Origin: SZUA-186 sp041552135 | GTDB taxonomy: Bacteria; Pseudomonadota; Gammaproteobacteria; UBA9214 | Length of the DNA stretch: 21,166 nucleotides | Direction: 5' to 3' | NCBI GenBank assembly: GCA_041552135.1 | Contig: JBFELL010000032.1 | Location: forward strand, 1 to 21,166 | In this document: positions 1-7,200 of the stretch, piece by piece | Numbering within the stretch: position 1 is the stretch's first letter | How the letters are laid out: the number at the start of each line of letters is the position of its first letter | Made by a program: the position numbers and the translations under genes | The notes under the pieces: generated by a model | Seen by the model: the letters and a program-made list of their open reading frames with translations, nothing else | Database searches by the model: none | Told to the model about the DNA's origin: nothing

Positions 1-192
1 TATTTTCGCACGACGGACGTGACGGGTGCGTGTGACCTGCCGGAAGGTGTGGAGATGGTGATGCCGGGTGACAACGTGAAGATGACGGTGTCGCTGATTG
101 CCCCGATTGCGATGGAAGACGGGCTTCGCTTTGCGGTACGCGAGGGTGGGCGCACGGTCGGCGCCGGCGTCGTGTCGAAGATACTCGAGTGA
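1..192 (+). CDS. tuf: Elongation factor Tu, C-terminal fragment (5' end outside window)
   Basis: The first 63 codons read as the last beta-barrel domain of EF-Tu, the GTPase that delivers aminoacyl-tRNA to the ribosomal A site. They begin YFRTTDVTG and include LPEGVEMVMPGDN, DGLRFAVREGGRTVGAGVV and the end VSKILE, all hallmark domain-3 sequence. Only the 3' end is visible, so the G domain and start cannot be checked. The stop is TGA at 190-192, and rpsJ starts 28 nt later. That places this tuf copy directly upstream of the S10 operon, as in bacteria where the str and S10 operons are contiguous. E. coli tufA differs, having bfd and bfr in between. Confidence 0.97.
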   Translation, partial: YFRTTDVTGACDLPEGVEMVMPGDNVKMTVSLIAPIAMEDGLRFAVREGGRTVGAGVVSKILE

Positions 193-220
193 TTAACGCA
201 CTAACTGCGGAACAGGACAC

Positions 221-532
221 ATGAATAACCAGAGAATCCGGATTCGTCTCAAGGCCTTTGATCATCGTCTGATCGATCAGTCGGCAGCAGAGATTGTCGA
301 GACAGCCAGGCGCACGGGTGCGCAGGTCCGGGGCCCGATCCCGCTGCCCACCAAGAAGGAGCGCTTTACCGTGCTGATTTCACCGCACGTAAACAAGGAC
401 GCACGGGACCAGTACGAGATCCGGACTCACAAGCGGCTGATGGATATCGTGGACCCGACAGACAAGACGGTCGATGCCCTGATGAAGCTGGATCTGGCTG
501 CCGGCGTTGATGTGCAGATCAAACTGAACTAA
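221..532 (+). CDS. rpsJ: 30S ribosomal protein S10
   Basis: A 103-residue protein, the same length as E. coli S10. It begins MNNQRIRIRLKAFDHRLID and contains RGPIPLPTKKERFTVLISPHVNKDARDQYEIRTHKR, the typical S10 loop and strand region. S10 is a 30S head protein and also acts as NusE, the partner of NusB in antitermination complexes. The start ATG is preceded by an AGGA-type ribosome binding site in ACAGGACAC. It is the first gene of the S10 operon. Only 28 nt separate it from tuf, so it is probably co-transcribed with tuf or driven by a promoter inside it. Confidence 0.98.
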   Translation: MNNQRIRIRLKAFDHRLIDQSAAEIVETARRTGAQVRGPIPLPTKKERFTVLISPHVNKDARDQYEIRTHKRLMDIVDPTDKTVDALMKLDLAAGVDVQIKLN

Positions 533-546
533 CGGATTAAACGAAC

Positions 547-1188
547 ATGACTATCGGAATCGTTGGACGCAAGGCAGGTATGACACGCATCTTCCAGGAT
601 GACGGTGTCTCCGTGCCTGTGACCGTAATTTCGGTGGAACCCAACCGCGTGACGCAGGTGAAGACGCTGGAAGCTGACGGCTACCGTGCCCTGCAGGTGA
701 CCACCGGCACACGCCGCGCCTCGCGTGTTACCCGGCCCCGGGCCGGGCACTATGCCAAGGCCGGCACCGAGGCCGGACGCGGCCTGTGGGAGTTCCGCCT
801 GGCGGATGGTGAAGGCGAGGACCTCGAGGTCGGTAACGAGATCAAGGTCGACCTGTTCGAGGCTGGCCAGTCGGTAGACGTTTCCGGCACCAGCATCGGC
901 AAGGGGTTTGCCGGCACGGTCAAGCGCCACAACTTCCACATGCAGGACGCCACGCACGGCAACTCGATCTCCCACCGTGCGCCGGGTTCCATCGGCCAGT
1001 GCCAGACGCCGGGCCGCGTGTTCAAGGGCAAGAAGATGTCGGGCCACATGGGCAGCGTCAGGCGCACGACCCAGAACCTCGAGATCGTGCGGGTCGACAC
1101 CGAGCGCAACCTGCTGCTGGTGAAGGGCGCCGTGCCCGGTTCGAAGGGCGGCGACGTGGTAATCAGGCCCGCGGTAAAGGCGCGTTAG
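547..1188 (+). CDS. rplC: 50S ribosomal protein L3
   Basis: 213 residues (E. coli L3 has 209). It begins MTIGIVGRKAGMTRIF and carries the conserved extended loop HGNSISHRAPGSIGQCQTPGRVFKG (two overlapping motifs), which reaches towards the peptidyl transferase centre. Gln151 in GSIGQC aligns with the E. coli glutamine methylated by PrmB. The protein binds 23S rRNA early in 50S assembly. It lies 14 nt after rpsJ and just ahead of rplD. A 222-residue antisense reading frame covers the same DNA but has no protein-family character. Confidence 0.98.
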   Translation: MTIGIVGRKAGMTRIFQDDGVSVPVTVISVEPNRVTQVKTLEADGYRALQVTTGTRRASRVTRPRAGHYAKAGTEAGRGLWEFRLADGEGEDLEVGNEIKVDLFEAGQSVDVSGTSIGKGFAGTVKRHNFHMQDATHGNSISHRAPGSIGQCQTPGRVFKGKKMSGHMGSVRRTTQNLEIVRVDTERNLLLVKGAVPGSKGGDVVIRPAVKAR

Positions 1189-1198
1189 GAGCGGCATG

Positions 1199-1804
1199 AT
1201 GGAATTGCAGATACAGGGCGGTTCGGGCTCGGTGAAGATTTCCGACGAAACCTTCGGTCAGGACTTCAGGGAATCGCTGGTGCACCAGGTGGTTACCGCC
1301 TGCATGGCAGGTGCCCGTGCCGGCACCGTGAGGCAGAAGAACCGCACGGAAGTACGCGGCGGCGGCACCAAGCCGTGGCGCCAGAAGGGCACCGGTCGTG
1401 CGCGTTCCGGTACCATCCGCAGTCCGCTGTGGCGTACCGGCGGCAGGGCATTTGCCGCGCGGCCGCGTGACTACACGCAGAAGATCAACCGCAAGATGTA
1501 CCGTGGCGCCATGCGCAGTATCCTGTCGGAACTGGTGCGCCAGGACCGTCTGGTGGCCGTTGACAGTATTGCCGTGGACGCCCCCAAGACCCGGGAGCTG
1601 GTGGCAAAGCTGAAGGCGCTGGGGGTGGACAATGCGCTGATCGTCAGTGATACGCCCGATGACAACCTCTACCTGGCGGCCAGGAACCTGCCGCATGTTG
1701 CCGTTTGCGATGCCGCCGGCGCGGACCCGGTCAGCCTGGTCGGCTTTGACAAGGTTGTCATTACCGCCAATGCACTGAAACAGCTCGAGGAGCGTCTGGG
1801 ATGA
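1199..1804 (+). CDS. rplD: 50S ribosomal protein L4
   Basis: L4 of 201 residues from the second of two tandem ATGs (1196 and 1199). I prefer 1199 because GGAG at 1188-1191 then has a 7-nt spacing, against 4 nt for 1196, and MELQI matches family N-termini. Diagnostic sequence includes RQKNRTEVRGGGTKPWRQKGTGRARSG (the tentacle lining the exit tunnel) and SPLWRTGGRAFAARPRDYTQKINRKMYR. In E. coli L4 also represses the S10 operon through a leader upstream of rpsJ. That leader is not evident here. The stop overlaps the rplW start (ATGA, 1801-1804). Confidence 0.97.
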   Translation: MELQIQGGSGSVKISDETFGQDFRESLVHQVVTACMAGARAGTVRQKNRTEVRGGGTKPWRQKGTGRARSGTIRSPLWRTGGRAFAARPRDYTQKINRKMYRGAMRSILSELVRQDRLVAVDSIAVDAPKTRELVAKLKALGVDNALIVSDTPDDNLYLAARNLPHVAVCDAAGADPVSLVGFDKVVITANALKQLEERLG

Positions 1805-2097
1805 ACCAGGAACGTCTGATGAAGGTGCTGCTGTCACCGATAGTTTCCGAAAAGAGCACGCGGCTTGCCGATGCCAACCGCCAGTTCGTCTTCAAGGTGC
1901 TGCCGAATGCCAGCAAGCCCGAGGTTCGCAAGGCCGTTGAGCTGATGTTCGACGTCAAGGTCACCGGCGTGCAGATTGCCAACATGCGCGGCAAGTCCAA
2001 GCGCTTTGGCCAGATCGAGGGCAGGCGCGCCGACTGGAAGAAGGCCTATGTAACCCTGGCAGAAGGCCACGATATTGATTTCATGGGAGTGGAGTGA
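1801..2097 (+). CDS. rplW: 50S ribosomal protein L23
   Basis: 98 residues (E. coli has 100). It begins MNQERLMKVLLSPIVSEKST and ends with RADWKKAYVTLAEGHDIDF, both characteristic of L23. L23 sits at the polypeptide exit and is the docking site for trigger factor and SRP. The start at 1801 aligns with the E. coli N-terminus (MIREERLLKVL). The internal Met at residue 7 would be too short. The 4-nt ATGA overlap with rplD suggests translational coupling. Confidence 0.97.
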   Translation: MNQERLMKVLLSPIVSEKSTRLADANRQFVFKVLPNASKPEVRKAVELMFDVKVTGVQIANMRGKSKRFGQIEGRRADWKKAYVTLAEGHDIDFMGVE

Positions 2098-2125
2098 GTA
2101 GCGGACTCCGCCAGAGGTTTGAACG

Positions 2126-2953
2126 ATGCCATTAGTCAAGACAAAACCCACATCCGCCGGACGCCGCTTTGTCGTCAAGGTCCTAACACCCGGCCTGCAC
2201 AAGGGCAAGCCGCATGCCGCGCTCGTCGGTTCCAAATCGAGGACCGGCGGCAGGAACAATGCCGGGCGCATCACGACCCGGCATCGTGGCGGCGGTCACA
2301 AGCAGCGCTATCGCATTGTCGACTTCAAGCGCAACAAGCTGGGTGTGCCGGCGAAGGTCGAGCGGATCGAGTATGACCCGAACCGTTCCGCGCACATCGC
2401 CCTGCTGCTGTACGCGGATGGTGAACGCCGCTACATTCTGGCGCCCAGGGGCGTCAAGGCCGGTGCCGAGGTCCGCAACGGCAGTGACGCACCGATCAAG
2501 CCCGGAAATGCCATGCCGCTGCGCAGCATCCCGGTCGGTACGGTAGTGCACAACATTGAAATGAAGCCCGGCAAGGGCGGGCAGATCGCCCGTAGCGCCG
2601 GCAGCAGCGTGCAGCTGGTGGCGCGTGACGGTGAGCATGCGACACTGCGGCTGCGCTCCGGCGAGATGCGCAAGGTATTGTCAGATTGCATGGCCACGAT
2701 CGGCGAGGTCGGCAATGTCGAACATAACCTGCGCTCGCTTGGCAAGGCCGGTGCCACGCGCTGGCGCGGCGTCCGCCCGACGGTGCGCGGTGTCGCCATG
2801 AACCCGGTTGACCACCCGCATGGTGGTGGTGAGGGCCGTACCGCGGGTGGCCGTCATCCGGTCAGCCCCTGGGGCACTCCGGCAAAGGGCTTCCGCACCC
2901 GCAAGAACAAGCGTACCGACAACATGATTGTCAGACGCCGTTACCGCAAGTAA
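2126..2953 (+). CDS. rplB: 50S ribosomal protein L2
   Basis: 275 residues (E. coli has 273). It begins MPLVKTKPTSAGRRFV. It carries the RNA-binding core GGRNNAGRITTRHRGGGHKQRYR and the C-terminal VDHPHGGGEGRTAGGRHPVSPWG. His230 corresponds to the E. coli His229 implicated in peptidyl transferase and subunit association. AGAGG at 2113-2117 serves as the ribosome binding site for the ATG at 2126. A frame-shifted 85-residue reading from 2119 is a shadow. The gap to rplW is 28 nt and to rpsS 19 nt. Confidence 0.98.
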   Translation: MPLVKTKPTSAGRRFVVKVLTPGLHKGKPHAALVGSKSRTGGRNNAGRITTRHRGGGHKQRYRIVDFKRNKLGVPAKVERIEYDPNRSAHIALLLYADGERRYILAPRGVKAGAEVRNGSDAPIKPGNAMPLRSIPVGTVVHNIEMKPGKGGQIARSAGSSVQLVARDGEHATLRLRSGEMRKVLSDCMATIGEVGNVEHNLRSLGKAGATRWRGVRPTVRGVAMNPVDHPHGGGEGRTAGGRHPVSPWGTPAKGFRTRKNKRTDNMIVRRRYRK

Positions 2954-2972
2954 TTACTGAGGATCAGCAACA

Positions 2973-3245
2973 GTGCCACGCTCGATTAGAAAAGGCCCGT
3001 TTATTGACACCCACCTTGAAAAGAAGGTGGAAAAGGCAGTTGCCGAAAACAGCAAACGTCCGATCAAGACCTGGTCACGCCGCTCCATGGTGATTCCGGA
3101 TATGGTGGGTCTGACCATAGCGGTTCACAATGGCCGCCAGCATGTGCCGGTCCTGATCAATGAAAACATGGTTGGCCACAAGCTGGGCGAATTTGCCCTG
3201 ACCCGCACCTTCAAGGGTCACGTGGGTGACCGCAAGGCCAAGTAA
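2973..3245 (+). CDS. rpsS: 30S ribosomal protein S19 (GTG start)
   Basis: 90 residues (E. coli has 92). It begins MPRSIRKGPFIDTHL and carries TWSRRSMVIPDMVGLTIAVHNGRQHVPV plus VGHKLGEF, typical S19 sequence. S19 is a 30S head protein that works with S13 near the A-site tRNA. The start is GTG at 2973, fixed by exact alignment with family N-termini. GAGGAT at 2959-2964 provides a ribosome binding site. The usual lysine-rich tail is slightly shortened, ending DRKAK. Confidence 0.97.
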   Translation: MPRSIRKGPFIDTHLEKKVEKAVAENSKRPIKTWSRRSMVIPDMVGLTIAVHNGRQHVPVLINENMVGHKLGEFALTRTFKGHVGDRKAK

Positions 3246-3257
3246 GGGGATAGCGAG

Positions 3258-3590
3258 ATGCAGGTCAGTGCCACATTGAAGCATGCACGGGTATCACCGC
3301 AGAAATGCCGGCTGATTGCCGACCAGATCCGCGGACTGCCGGTAGAGCGTGCACTGAATATCCTGGTATTCAGTCCGAAGAAGTCTGCCGGCATGATGCG
3401 CAAGGTGCTCGAGTCCGCCATTGCCAACGCCGAGCACAATGAAGGTGCAGACATCGACGAGCTGTCAGTGGCCGCTGTCTATGTCAACGAGGGTCGCACC
3501 CTGAAGCGTTTCCGGGCACGGGCCAAGGGCCGCGGCACCCGGATTCTGAAACGTAACAGTCACATCACCGTCACGGTGGGTGACAAGTGA
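3258..3590 (+). CDS. rplV: 50S ribosomal protein L22
   Basis: 110 residues, the same length as E. coli L22. It begins MQVSATLKHARVSPQKCRLIADQIRG. The beta-hairpin that lines the exit tunnel is present (RFRARAKGRGTRILKRNSHITVTV), the region where macrolide-resistance changes occur in other species. No deletion is visible in it. GGGGATAGCGAG precedes the ATG. It lies between rpsS (12 nt) and rpsC (26 nt). Confidence 0.98.
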   Translation: MQVSATLKHARVSPQKCRLIADQIRGLPVERALNILVFSPKKSAGMMRKVLESAIANAEHNEGADIDELSVAAVYVNEGRTLKRFRARAKGRGTRILKRNSHITVTVGDK

Positions 3591-3616
3591 TTCACCGCTA
3601 GAGGCGAAAAAGCAGC

Positions 3617-4291
3617 ATGGGTCAAAAAGTACATCCAACAGGTATCCGGCTTGGCATCGTCAAGGACTGGACGTCCACCTGGTACGCCGGTTCCGGTGAT
3701 TATGCCGACTACCTGAACAAGGACCTCGAGATCCGCGATTACATCAAGAAGCGGCTGTCGCAGGCCTCCGTCAGTCGCGTGCAGATCTCACGGCCGGCAC
3801 ACAATGCCGTGATCACCGTGCATACCGCACGTCCGGGTATCGTGATCGGCAAGAAGGGCGAGGATATCGACCGCCTGCGCAAGGAAGTCTCCGAGCGCAT
3901 GGGTATTCCGGTGAACATCAATATCGAGGAAATCCGCAAGCCGGAACTCGATGCAACCCTGGTGGCAGAGAGCGTTGCCCAGCAGCTGGAGCGCCGTATC
4001 ATGTTTCGCCGCGCCATGAAGCGTGCCGTCAGCAACACCATGCGCATCGGCGCAGAGGGAATCAAGATCAGCGTCGGCGGCAGACTGAACGGCGCCGAGA
4101 TCGCCCGTACCGAGTGGTACCGGGAAGGACGCGTGCCGCTGCATACACTGCGTGCCGATATTGACTACGGTACGGCCGAGGCCAATACAACGTACGGCGT
4201 AATCGGTGTGAAGGTATGGATCTTCAAGGGCGAGGTGATTGGCAGGAAAGATCAGGCCGAGGCGGAACCGGCGCGCCAGGCGGCATCCTGA
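3617..4291 (+). CDS. rpsC: 30S ribosomal protein S3
   Basis: 224 residues (E. coli has 233). It begins MGQKVHPTGIRLGIVKDWTSTWYA. The KH type-2 domain has an intact GXXG-type loop in VIGKKGEDIDRLRKEV. The C-terminal domain contains GAEIARTEWYREGRVPLHTLRADIDYG, which lines the mRNA entry tunnel and helps unwind mRNA. The tail is short and ends QAEAEPARQAAS. rplP follows after 15 nt. Confidence 0.98.
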   Translation: MGQKVHPTGIRLGIVKDWTSTWYAGSGDYADYLNKDLEIRDYIKKRLSQASVSRVQISRPAHNAVITVHTARPGIVIGKKGEDIDRLRKEVSERMGIPVNINIEEIRKPELDATLVAESVAQQLERRIMFRRAMKRAVSNTMRIGAEGIKISVGGRLNGAEIARTEWYREGRVPLHTLRADIDYGTAEANTTYGVIGVKVWIFKGEVIGRKDQAEAEPARQAAS

Positions 4292-4306
4292 TAACGGAGA
4301 ACGCTC

Positions 4307-4720
4307 ATGTTACAGCCCAAGAGAACCAAATTCCGCAAACAGCAGAAGGGTCGCAACCGCGGCATGGCAGTGCGCGGCAGCAAGGTAAGTTTCGGCGAGT
4401 ATGCGCTGAAGGCCACTGACCGGGGTCGCATGACGTCGCGCCAGATCGAGGCCGCGCGTCGCACTATTACCCGCCATGTGAAACGCGGCGGCAAGCTCTG
4501 GATCCGGGTGTTCCCCGATGTGCCGATTACCAAGAAGCCCATCGAGGTCCGGCAGGGCAAGGGCAAGGGCAACGTCGAATACTGGATTGCGCAGATCCAG
4601 CCGGGTCGCGTGCTGTATGAAATCGAGGGCGTCTCCGAGGAAGTCGCACGCGAGGCGTTCAAGCTGGCGGCCGCCAAGCTGCCTTTCAGAACGACCTTTG
4701 TGTCGCGGACGGTGATGTGA
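4307..4720 (+). CDS. rplP: 50S ribosomal protein L16
   Basis: 137 residues (E. coli has 136). It starts MLQPKRTKFRKQQKGRNRGMA and carries VRQGKGKGNVEYWIAQIQPG. Arg82 in that segment is the equivalent of E. coli Arg81, the site hydroxylated by the oxygenase YcfD/RoxA in some gammaproteobacteria. L16 binds near the A-site tRNA and is a late assembly protein. The TGA stop shares its last base with the rpmC start codon (TGATG), so the two are probably translationally coupled. Confidence 0.98.
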   Translation: MLQPKRTKFRKQQKGRNRGMAVRGSKVSFGEYALKATDRGRMTSRQIEAARRTITRHVKRGGKLWIRVFPDVPITKKPIEVRQGKGKGNVEYWIAQIQPGRVLYEIEGVSEEVAREAFKLAAAKLPFRTTFVSRTVM

Positions 4721-4923
4721 TGAATACAGCAGAACTGAGAAGCAAGTCGGTTGACGAACTCCGCCTGGAGTTGCAGAGCCTGCTGCGCGAGAAGTTCAAC
4801 CTGAACATGCAGCGGGGCATCGGTCAAATGCCACGTCCGGACCAGATGCGCAAGGTGCGCAAGGATATTGCCCGTGTCTATACGATCATGAACGAGAAGA
4901 GCAGAGCCGGTGACGCATCATGA
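4720..4923 (+). CDS. rpmC: 50S ribosomal protein L29
   Basis: 67 residues from the ATG at 4720 (E. coli has 63). It reads MNTAELRSKSVDELRLELQ, then REKFNLNMQ and RKVRKDIARVYTIMNEK, the two-helix hairpin of L29. I chose this ATG over the in-frame GTG at 4717 because it matches the family N-terminus and makes a classical TGATG stop/start overlap with rplP. L29 sits beside L23 at the tunnel exit. The 3' end overlaps rpsQ by 4 nt (ATGA, 4920-4923). Confidence 0.96.
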   Translation: MNTAELRSKSVDELRLELQSLLREKFNLNMQRGIGQMPRPDQMRKVRKDIARVYTIMNEKSRAGDAS

Positions 4924-5180
4924 GTGAAAATACCGAAGTCAGGCGTGCTGTCACCGGCAAGGTGATAAGCAACAAGATGGACAAGACGGCAACCGTGCTG
5001 ATCGAGCGCAAGGTCAAGCACCCGGTATACGGCAAGTACATACGCCGTTCGACCAAGTTGCATGTGCACGACGCCGGGAATGTCTGCCAGGAAGGCGATA
5101 CCGTAACGATTGAAGAGTGCCGTCCGCTGTCGAGGTCAAAGTCGTGGCGGCTGGTAGAGGTTGTCGGGCGCAGTGACTGA
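4920..5180 (+). CDS. rpsQ: 30S ribosomal protein S17
   Basis: 86 residues (E. coli has 84). It contains RAVTGKVISNKMDKTATVLIERKVKHPVYGKYI and the ending CRPLSRSKSWRLVEVV, diagnostic of the OB-fold protein S17, a primary 16S rRNA binder. It overlaps rpmC by 4 nt and is the last gene of the S10 group. A 40-nt spacer (5181-5220) separates it from rplN. I see no clear terminator there, so read-through into the spc group is likely. Confidence 0.97.
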   Translation: MSENTEVRRAVTGKVISNKMDKTATVLIERKVKHPVYGKYIRRSTKLHVHDAGNVCQEGDTVTIEECRPLSRSKSWRLVEVVGRSD

Positions 5181-5220
5181 CTGCCGGCCGACGGGAACTT
5201 ATTAAAGACGGGATGCAAGC

Positions 5221-5589
5221 ATGATTCAGATGCAAACAATGCTGGATGTTGCTGATAACAGCGGCGCACGCCGCCTGCAGTGCATCAAGGTGCTGGGTGG
5301 ATCGCACCGGCGTTATGCGCGTATCGGTGACATTATCAAGGTCAGCGTCAAGGAGGCCATCCCGCGCGGCAAGGTGAAGAAGGGCGAGGTGTACAACGCC
5401 GTCGTCGTGCGTACCCGCAAGGGTGTGCGCCGTAATGACGGGTCGCTGATCCGCTTTGACGGCAATGCCGCGGTGCTGCTGAACAACCAGCTGCAGCCGA
5501 TCGGGACACGTATTTTCGGGCCGGTGACACGTGAGCTGCGCAGTGAGCGGTTCATGAAGATCATTTCGCTGGCACCTGAAGTTTTGTAG
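5221..5589 (+). CDS. rplN: 50S ribosomal protein L14
   Basis: 122 residues (E. coli has 123). It begins MIQMQTMLDVADNSGARRLQCIKVLGG. Further signatures are PRGKVKKGEVYNAVVVRTRKGVRR and GTRIFGPVTRELR. L14 lies at the subunit interface and forms bridges with 16S rRNA. It is also the contact for the silencing factor RsfS. It is the first gene of the spc group. The GACGGGATGCAAGC stretch before the ATG offers only a weak ribosome binding site. Confidence 0.98.
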   Translation: MIQMQTMLDVADNSGARRLQCIKVLGGSHRRYARIGDIIKVSVKEAIPRGKVKKGEVYNAVVVRTRKGVRRNDGSLIRFDGNAAVLLNNQLQPIGTRIFGPVTRELRSERFMKIISLAPEVL

Positions 5590-5599
5590 GAACAAGACC

Positions 5600-5917
5600 A
5601 TGCAGAGAATCAGGAAAGGTGACGACGTCGTTGTGATCGCTGGCAAGGACAAGGGCAAGCGCGGCAGTGTGCTGAGCGTCATGCAGGACGGCCGGCTGGT
5701 TGTGTCCGATGTCAATATGGTCAAGCGGCACACCAAGCCGAATCCGAATCGCGGCGTGCCGGGCGGCATCATAGAGAAGGAAATGCCGATCCACCCGTCC
5801 AATATCATGCTGTTCAATCCGCAGACCAGCAAGGGTGACCGGGTCGGATTCAGGATTCTGGAAGACGGTCGCAAGGTGCGTTATTTCAAGTCCACCGACG
5901 AGGTCGTGGACATCTGA
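5600..5917 (+). CDS. rplX: 50S ribosomal protein L24
   Basis: 105 residues (E. coli has 104). The N-terminal KOW motif is visible: MQRIRKGDDVVVIAGKDKGKRGSVLSV. It is followed by VNMVKRHTKPNP and EMPIHPSNIMLFNP. L24 initiates 50S assembly at the 5' domain of 23S rRNA and lies near the tunnel exit. The stop is 16 nt before rplE. That junction contains a small nested stem structure, described separately. Confidence 0.97.
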   Translation: MQRIRKGDDVVVIAGKDKGKRGSVLSVMQDGRLVVSDVNMVKRHTKPNPNRGVPGGIIEKEMPIHPSNIMLFNPQTSKGDRVGFRILEDGRKVRYFKSTDEVVDI

Positions 5918-5933
5918 CGGTGGTGTAGAGATT

Positions 5934-6473
5934 ATGGCCAGGCTACAGGAATTTTACCGGGACACCGTGATCAATCAGCTCAAGGAGCAGTTTGGCTACG
6001 GCAATATCATGGAAGTGCCACGGATCACCAAGATCACGCTGAATATGGGCGTCGGTGAGGCCGTTGCAGATCGCAAGGTCATGGAGCATGCCGTTGCGGA
6101 CATGATCAGGATCGGCGGTCAGAAGCCCGTCGTGACCAGGGCGCGCAAGTCTGTCGCCGGGTTCAAGGTCCGCGAGGACTGGCCCATTGGCTGCAAGGTG
6201 ACGTTGCGCCGCGAACGGATGTACGAGTTCCTTGACCGGCTGATCAACATCGCGATACCGCGTGTGCGTGACTTCCGTGGCCTGAGCCCGAAGTCGTTCG
6301 ACGGGCGCGGCAACTACAGTATGGGTGTCCGGGAGCAGATTATTTTCCCGGAGATCGATTACGACAAGATCGACGCCCTGCGGGGTCTCGATATTACGTT
6401 TACAACCACTGCCAAGAGTGATGAGGAAGGCCGGGCGCTGCTGGCAGCGTTCAACTTCCCGTTCAGGAACTGA
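5934..6473 (+). CDS. rplE: 50S ribosomal protein L5
   Basis: 179 residues from the ATG at 5934, exactly the E. coli length. The open frame extends upstream to 5835, but that stretch is rplX read in another frame. Signatures are VPRITKITLNMGVGEA, KPVVTRARKSVAGFKVREDWPIGCKVTLR and RDFRGLSPKSFDGRGNYSMGVREQIIFPEI. L5 is a central-protuberance protein that binds 5S rRNA and contacts the P-site tRNA. The start lies in the loop of a candidate regulatory stem (5918-5967). Confidence 0.97.
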   Translation: MARLQEFYRDTVINQLKEQFGYGNIMEVPRITKITLNMGVGEAVADRKVMEHAVADMIRIGGQKPVVTRARKSVAGFKVREDWPIGCKVTLRRERMYEFLDRLINIAIPRVRDFRGLSPKSFDGRGNYSMGVREQIIFPEIDYDKIDALRGLDITFTTTAKSDEEGRALLAAFNFPFRN

Positions 6474-6482
6474 GGAAGGCCC

Positions 6483-6788
6483 ATGGCAAAAAACTCCATG
6501 ATTGCCCGTGAAGACAAGCGTGCGCGTGCTGTGAAAAAGTATGCTGCGAAGCGAGCCGAGCTGAAAGCGATCATCAAGAGCCCGAACAGCTCCGATGAAG
6601 AGCGCTACAATGCCCAGCTCAGGCTGCAGGCCCTGCCGCGCGACGCCAGCCCCAGCCGACAGCGCAACCGCTGCCGCCTGACAGGGCGCCCGCACGGCTA
6701 CTATCGTAAATTCGGACTGTCCAGGAACAAGCTGCGCGAGGCTGCCATGCGCGGCGATGTCCCCGGTCTGGTCAAGGCGAGCTGGTGA
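6483..6788 (+). CDS. rpsN: 30S ribosomal protein S14, zinc-free type
   Basis: 101 residues, the same length as E. coli S14. It begins MAKNSMIAREDKRARAVKKYAAKR and contains RNRCRLTGRPHGYYRKFGLSRNKLRE. There is only one cysteine, so this is the long C-minus form without the CxxC...CxxC zinc site of short S14 proteins. S14 is a late-binding 30S head protein. The gap to rplE is 9 nt, with GAGGAAGG as ribosome binding site. Confidence 0.98.
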   Translation: MAKNSMIAREDKRARAVKKYAAKRAELKAIIKSPNSSDEERYNAQLRLQALPRDASPSRQRNRCRLTGRPHGYYRKFGLSRNKLREAAMRGDVPGLVKASW

Positions 6789-6794
6789 CCCATT

Positions 6795-7187
6795 ATGATG
6801 ACTGATCCCATAGCCGATATGCTGACCCGCATCCGCAACGGCCAGGCTGTCAGCAAGGCCGCCGTATCCATGCCGTCTTCCGGGCTGAAGAATTCAATTG
6901 CCAGGGTCCTGAAGGACGAAGGCTACATTACGGACTTCTCTGTCGATGATGCCGATGGCAAGCCCGTCCTCACTGTAGAGCTGAAATACTACGAAGGCAG
7001 GCCCGTGATTGAAAAACTGCAGCGTGCCAGTCGTCCCGGTCTGCGACTCTACAAGGGCAAGAACGACCTGCCCAGTGTACAGGGCGGACTCGGTGTTGCC
7101 ATTATTTCCACCTCGCGCGGCGTCATGAGTGATCGCCAGGCGCGCGCCGCCGGTGAAGGTGGCGAGGTGCTTTGCACTGTTAGCTGA
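6795..7187 (+). CDS. rpsH: 30S ribosomal protein S8
   Basis: 130 residues, the same length as E. coli S8. It begins MMTDPIADMLTRIRNGQAVSKAAVSMPSS and ends with STSRGVMSDRQARAAGEGGEVLCTVS. Tandem ATGs at 6795 and 6798 are both possible starts. The upstream GGTGA gives a normal spacing to either. S8 is a primary 16S binder (helix 21). In E. coli it also represses the spc operon by binding a 16S-like mRNA hairpin at rplE. A candidate hairpin at rplE is described separately. Confidence 0.97.
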   Translation: MMTDPIADMLTRIRNGQAVSKAAVSMPSSGLKNSIARVLKDEGYITDFSVDDADGKPVLTVELKYYEGRPVIEKLQRASRPGLRLYKGKNDLPSVQGGLGVAIISTSRGVMSDRQARAAGEGGEVLCTVS

Positions 7188-7200
7188 TCGGTGAACTGAA

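Noticed and set aside
529..1197. A 222-codon minus-strand frame over rplC
   Set aside because: It covers almost exactly the rplC gene, whose L3 assignment is certain. The antisense protein has no recognisable motif.
5014..5874. A 286-codon minus-strand frame across rpsQ, rplN and rplX
   Set aside because: It crosses three certain ribosomal protein genes on the other strand and has no domain signature.
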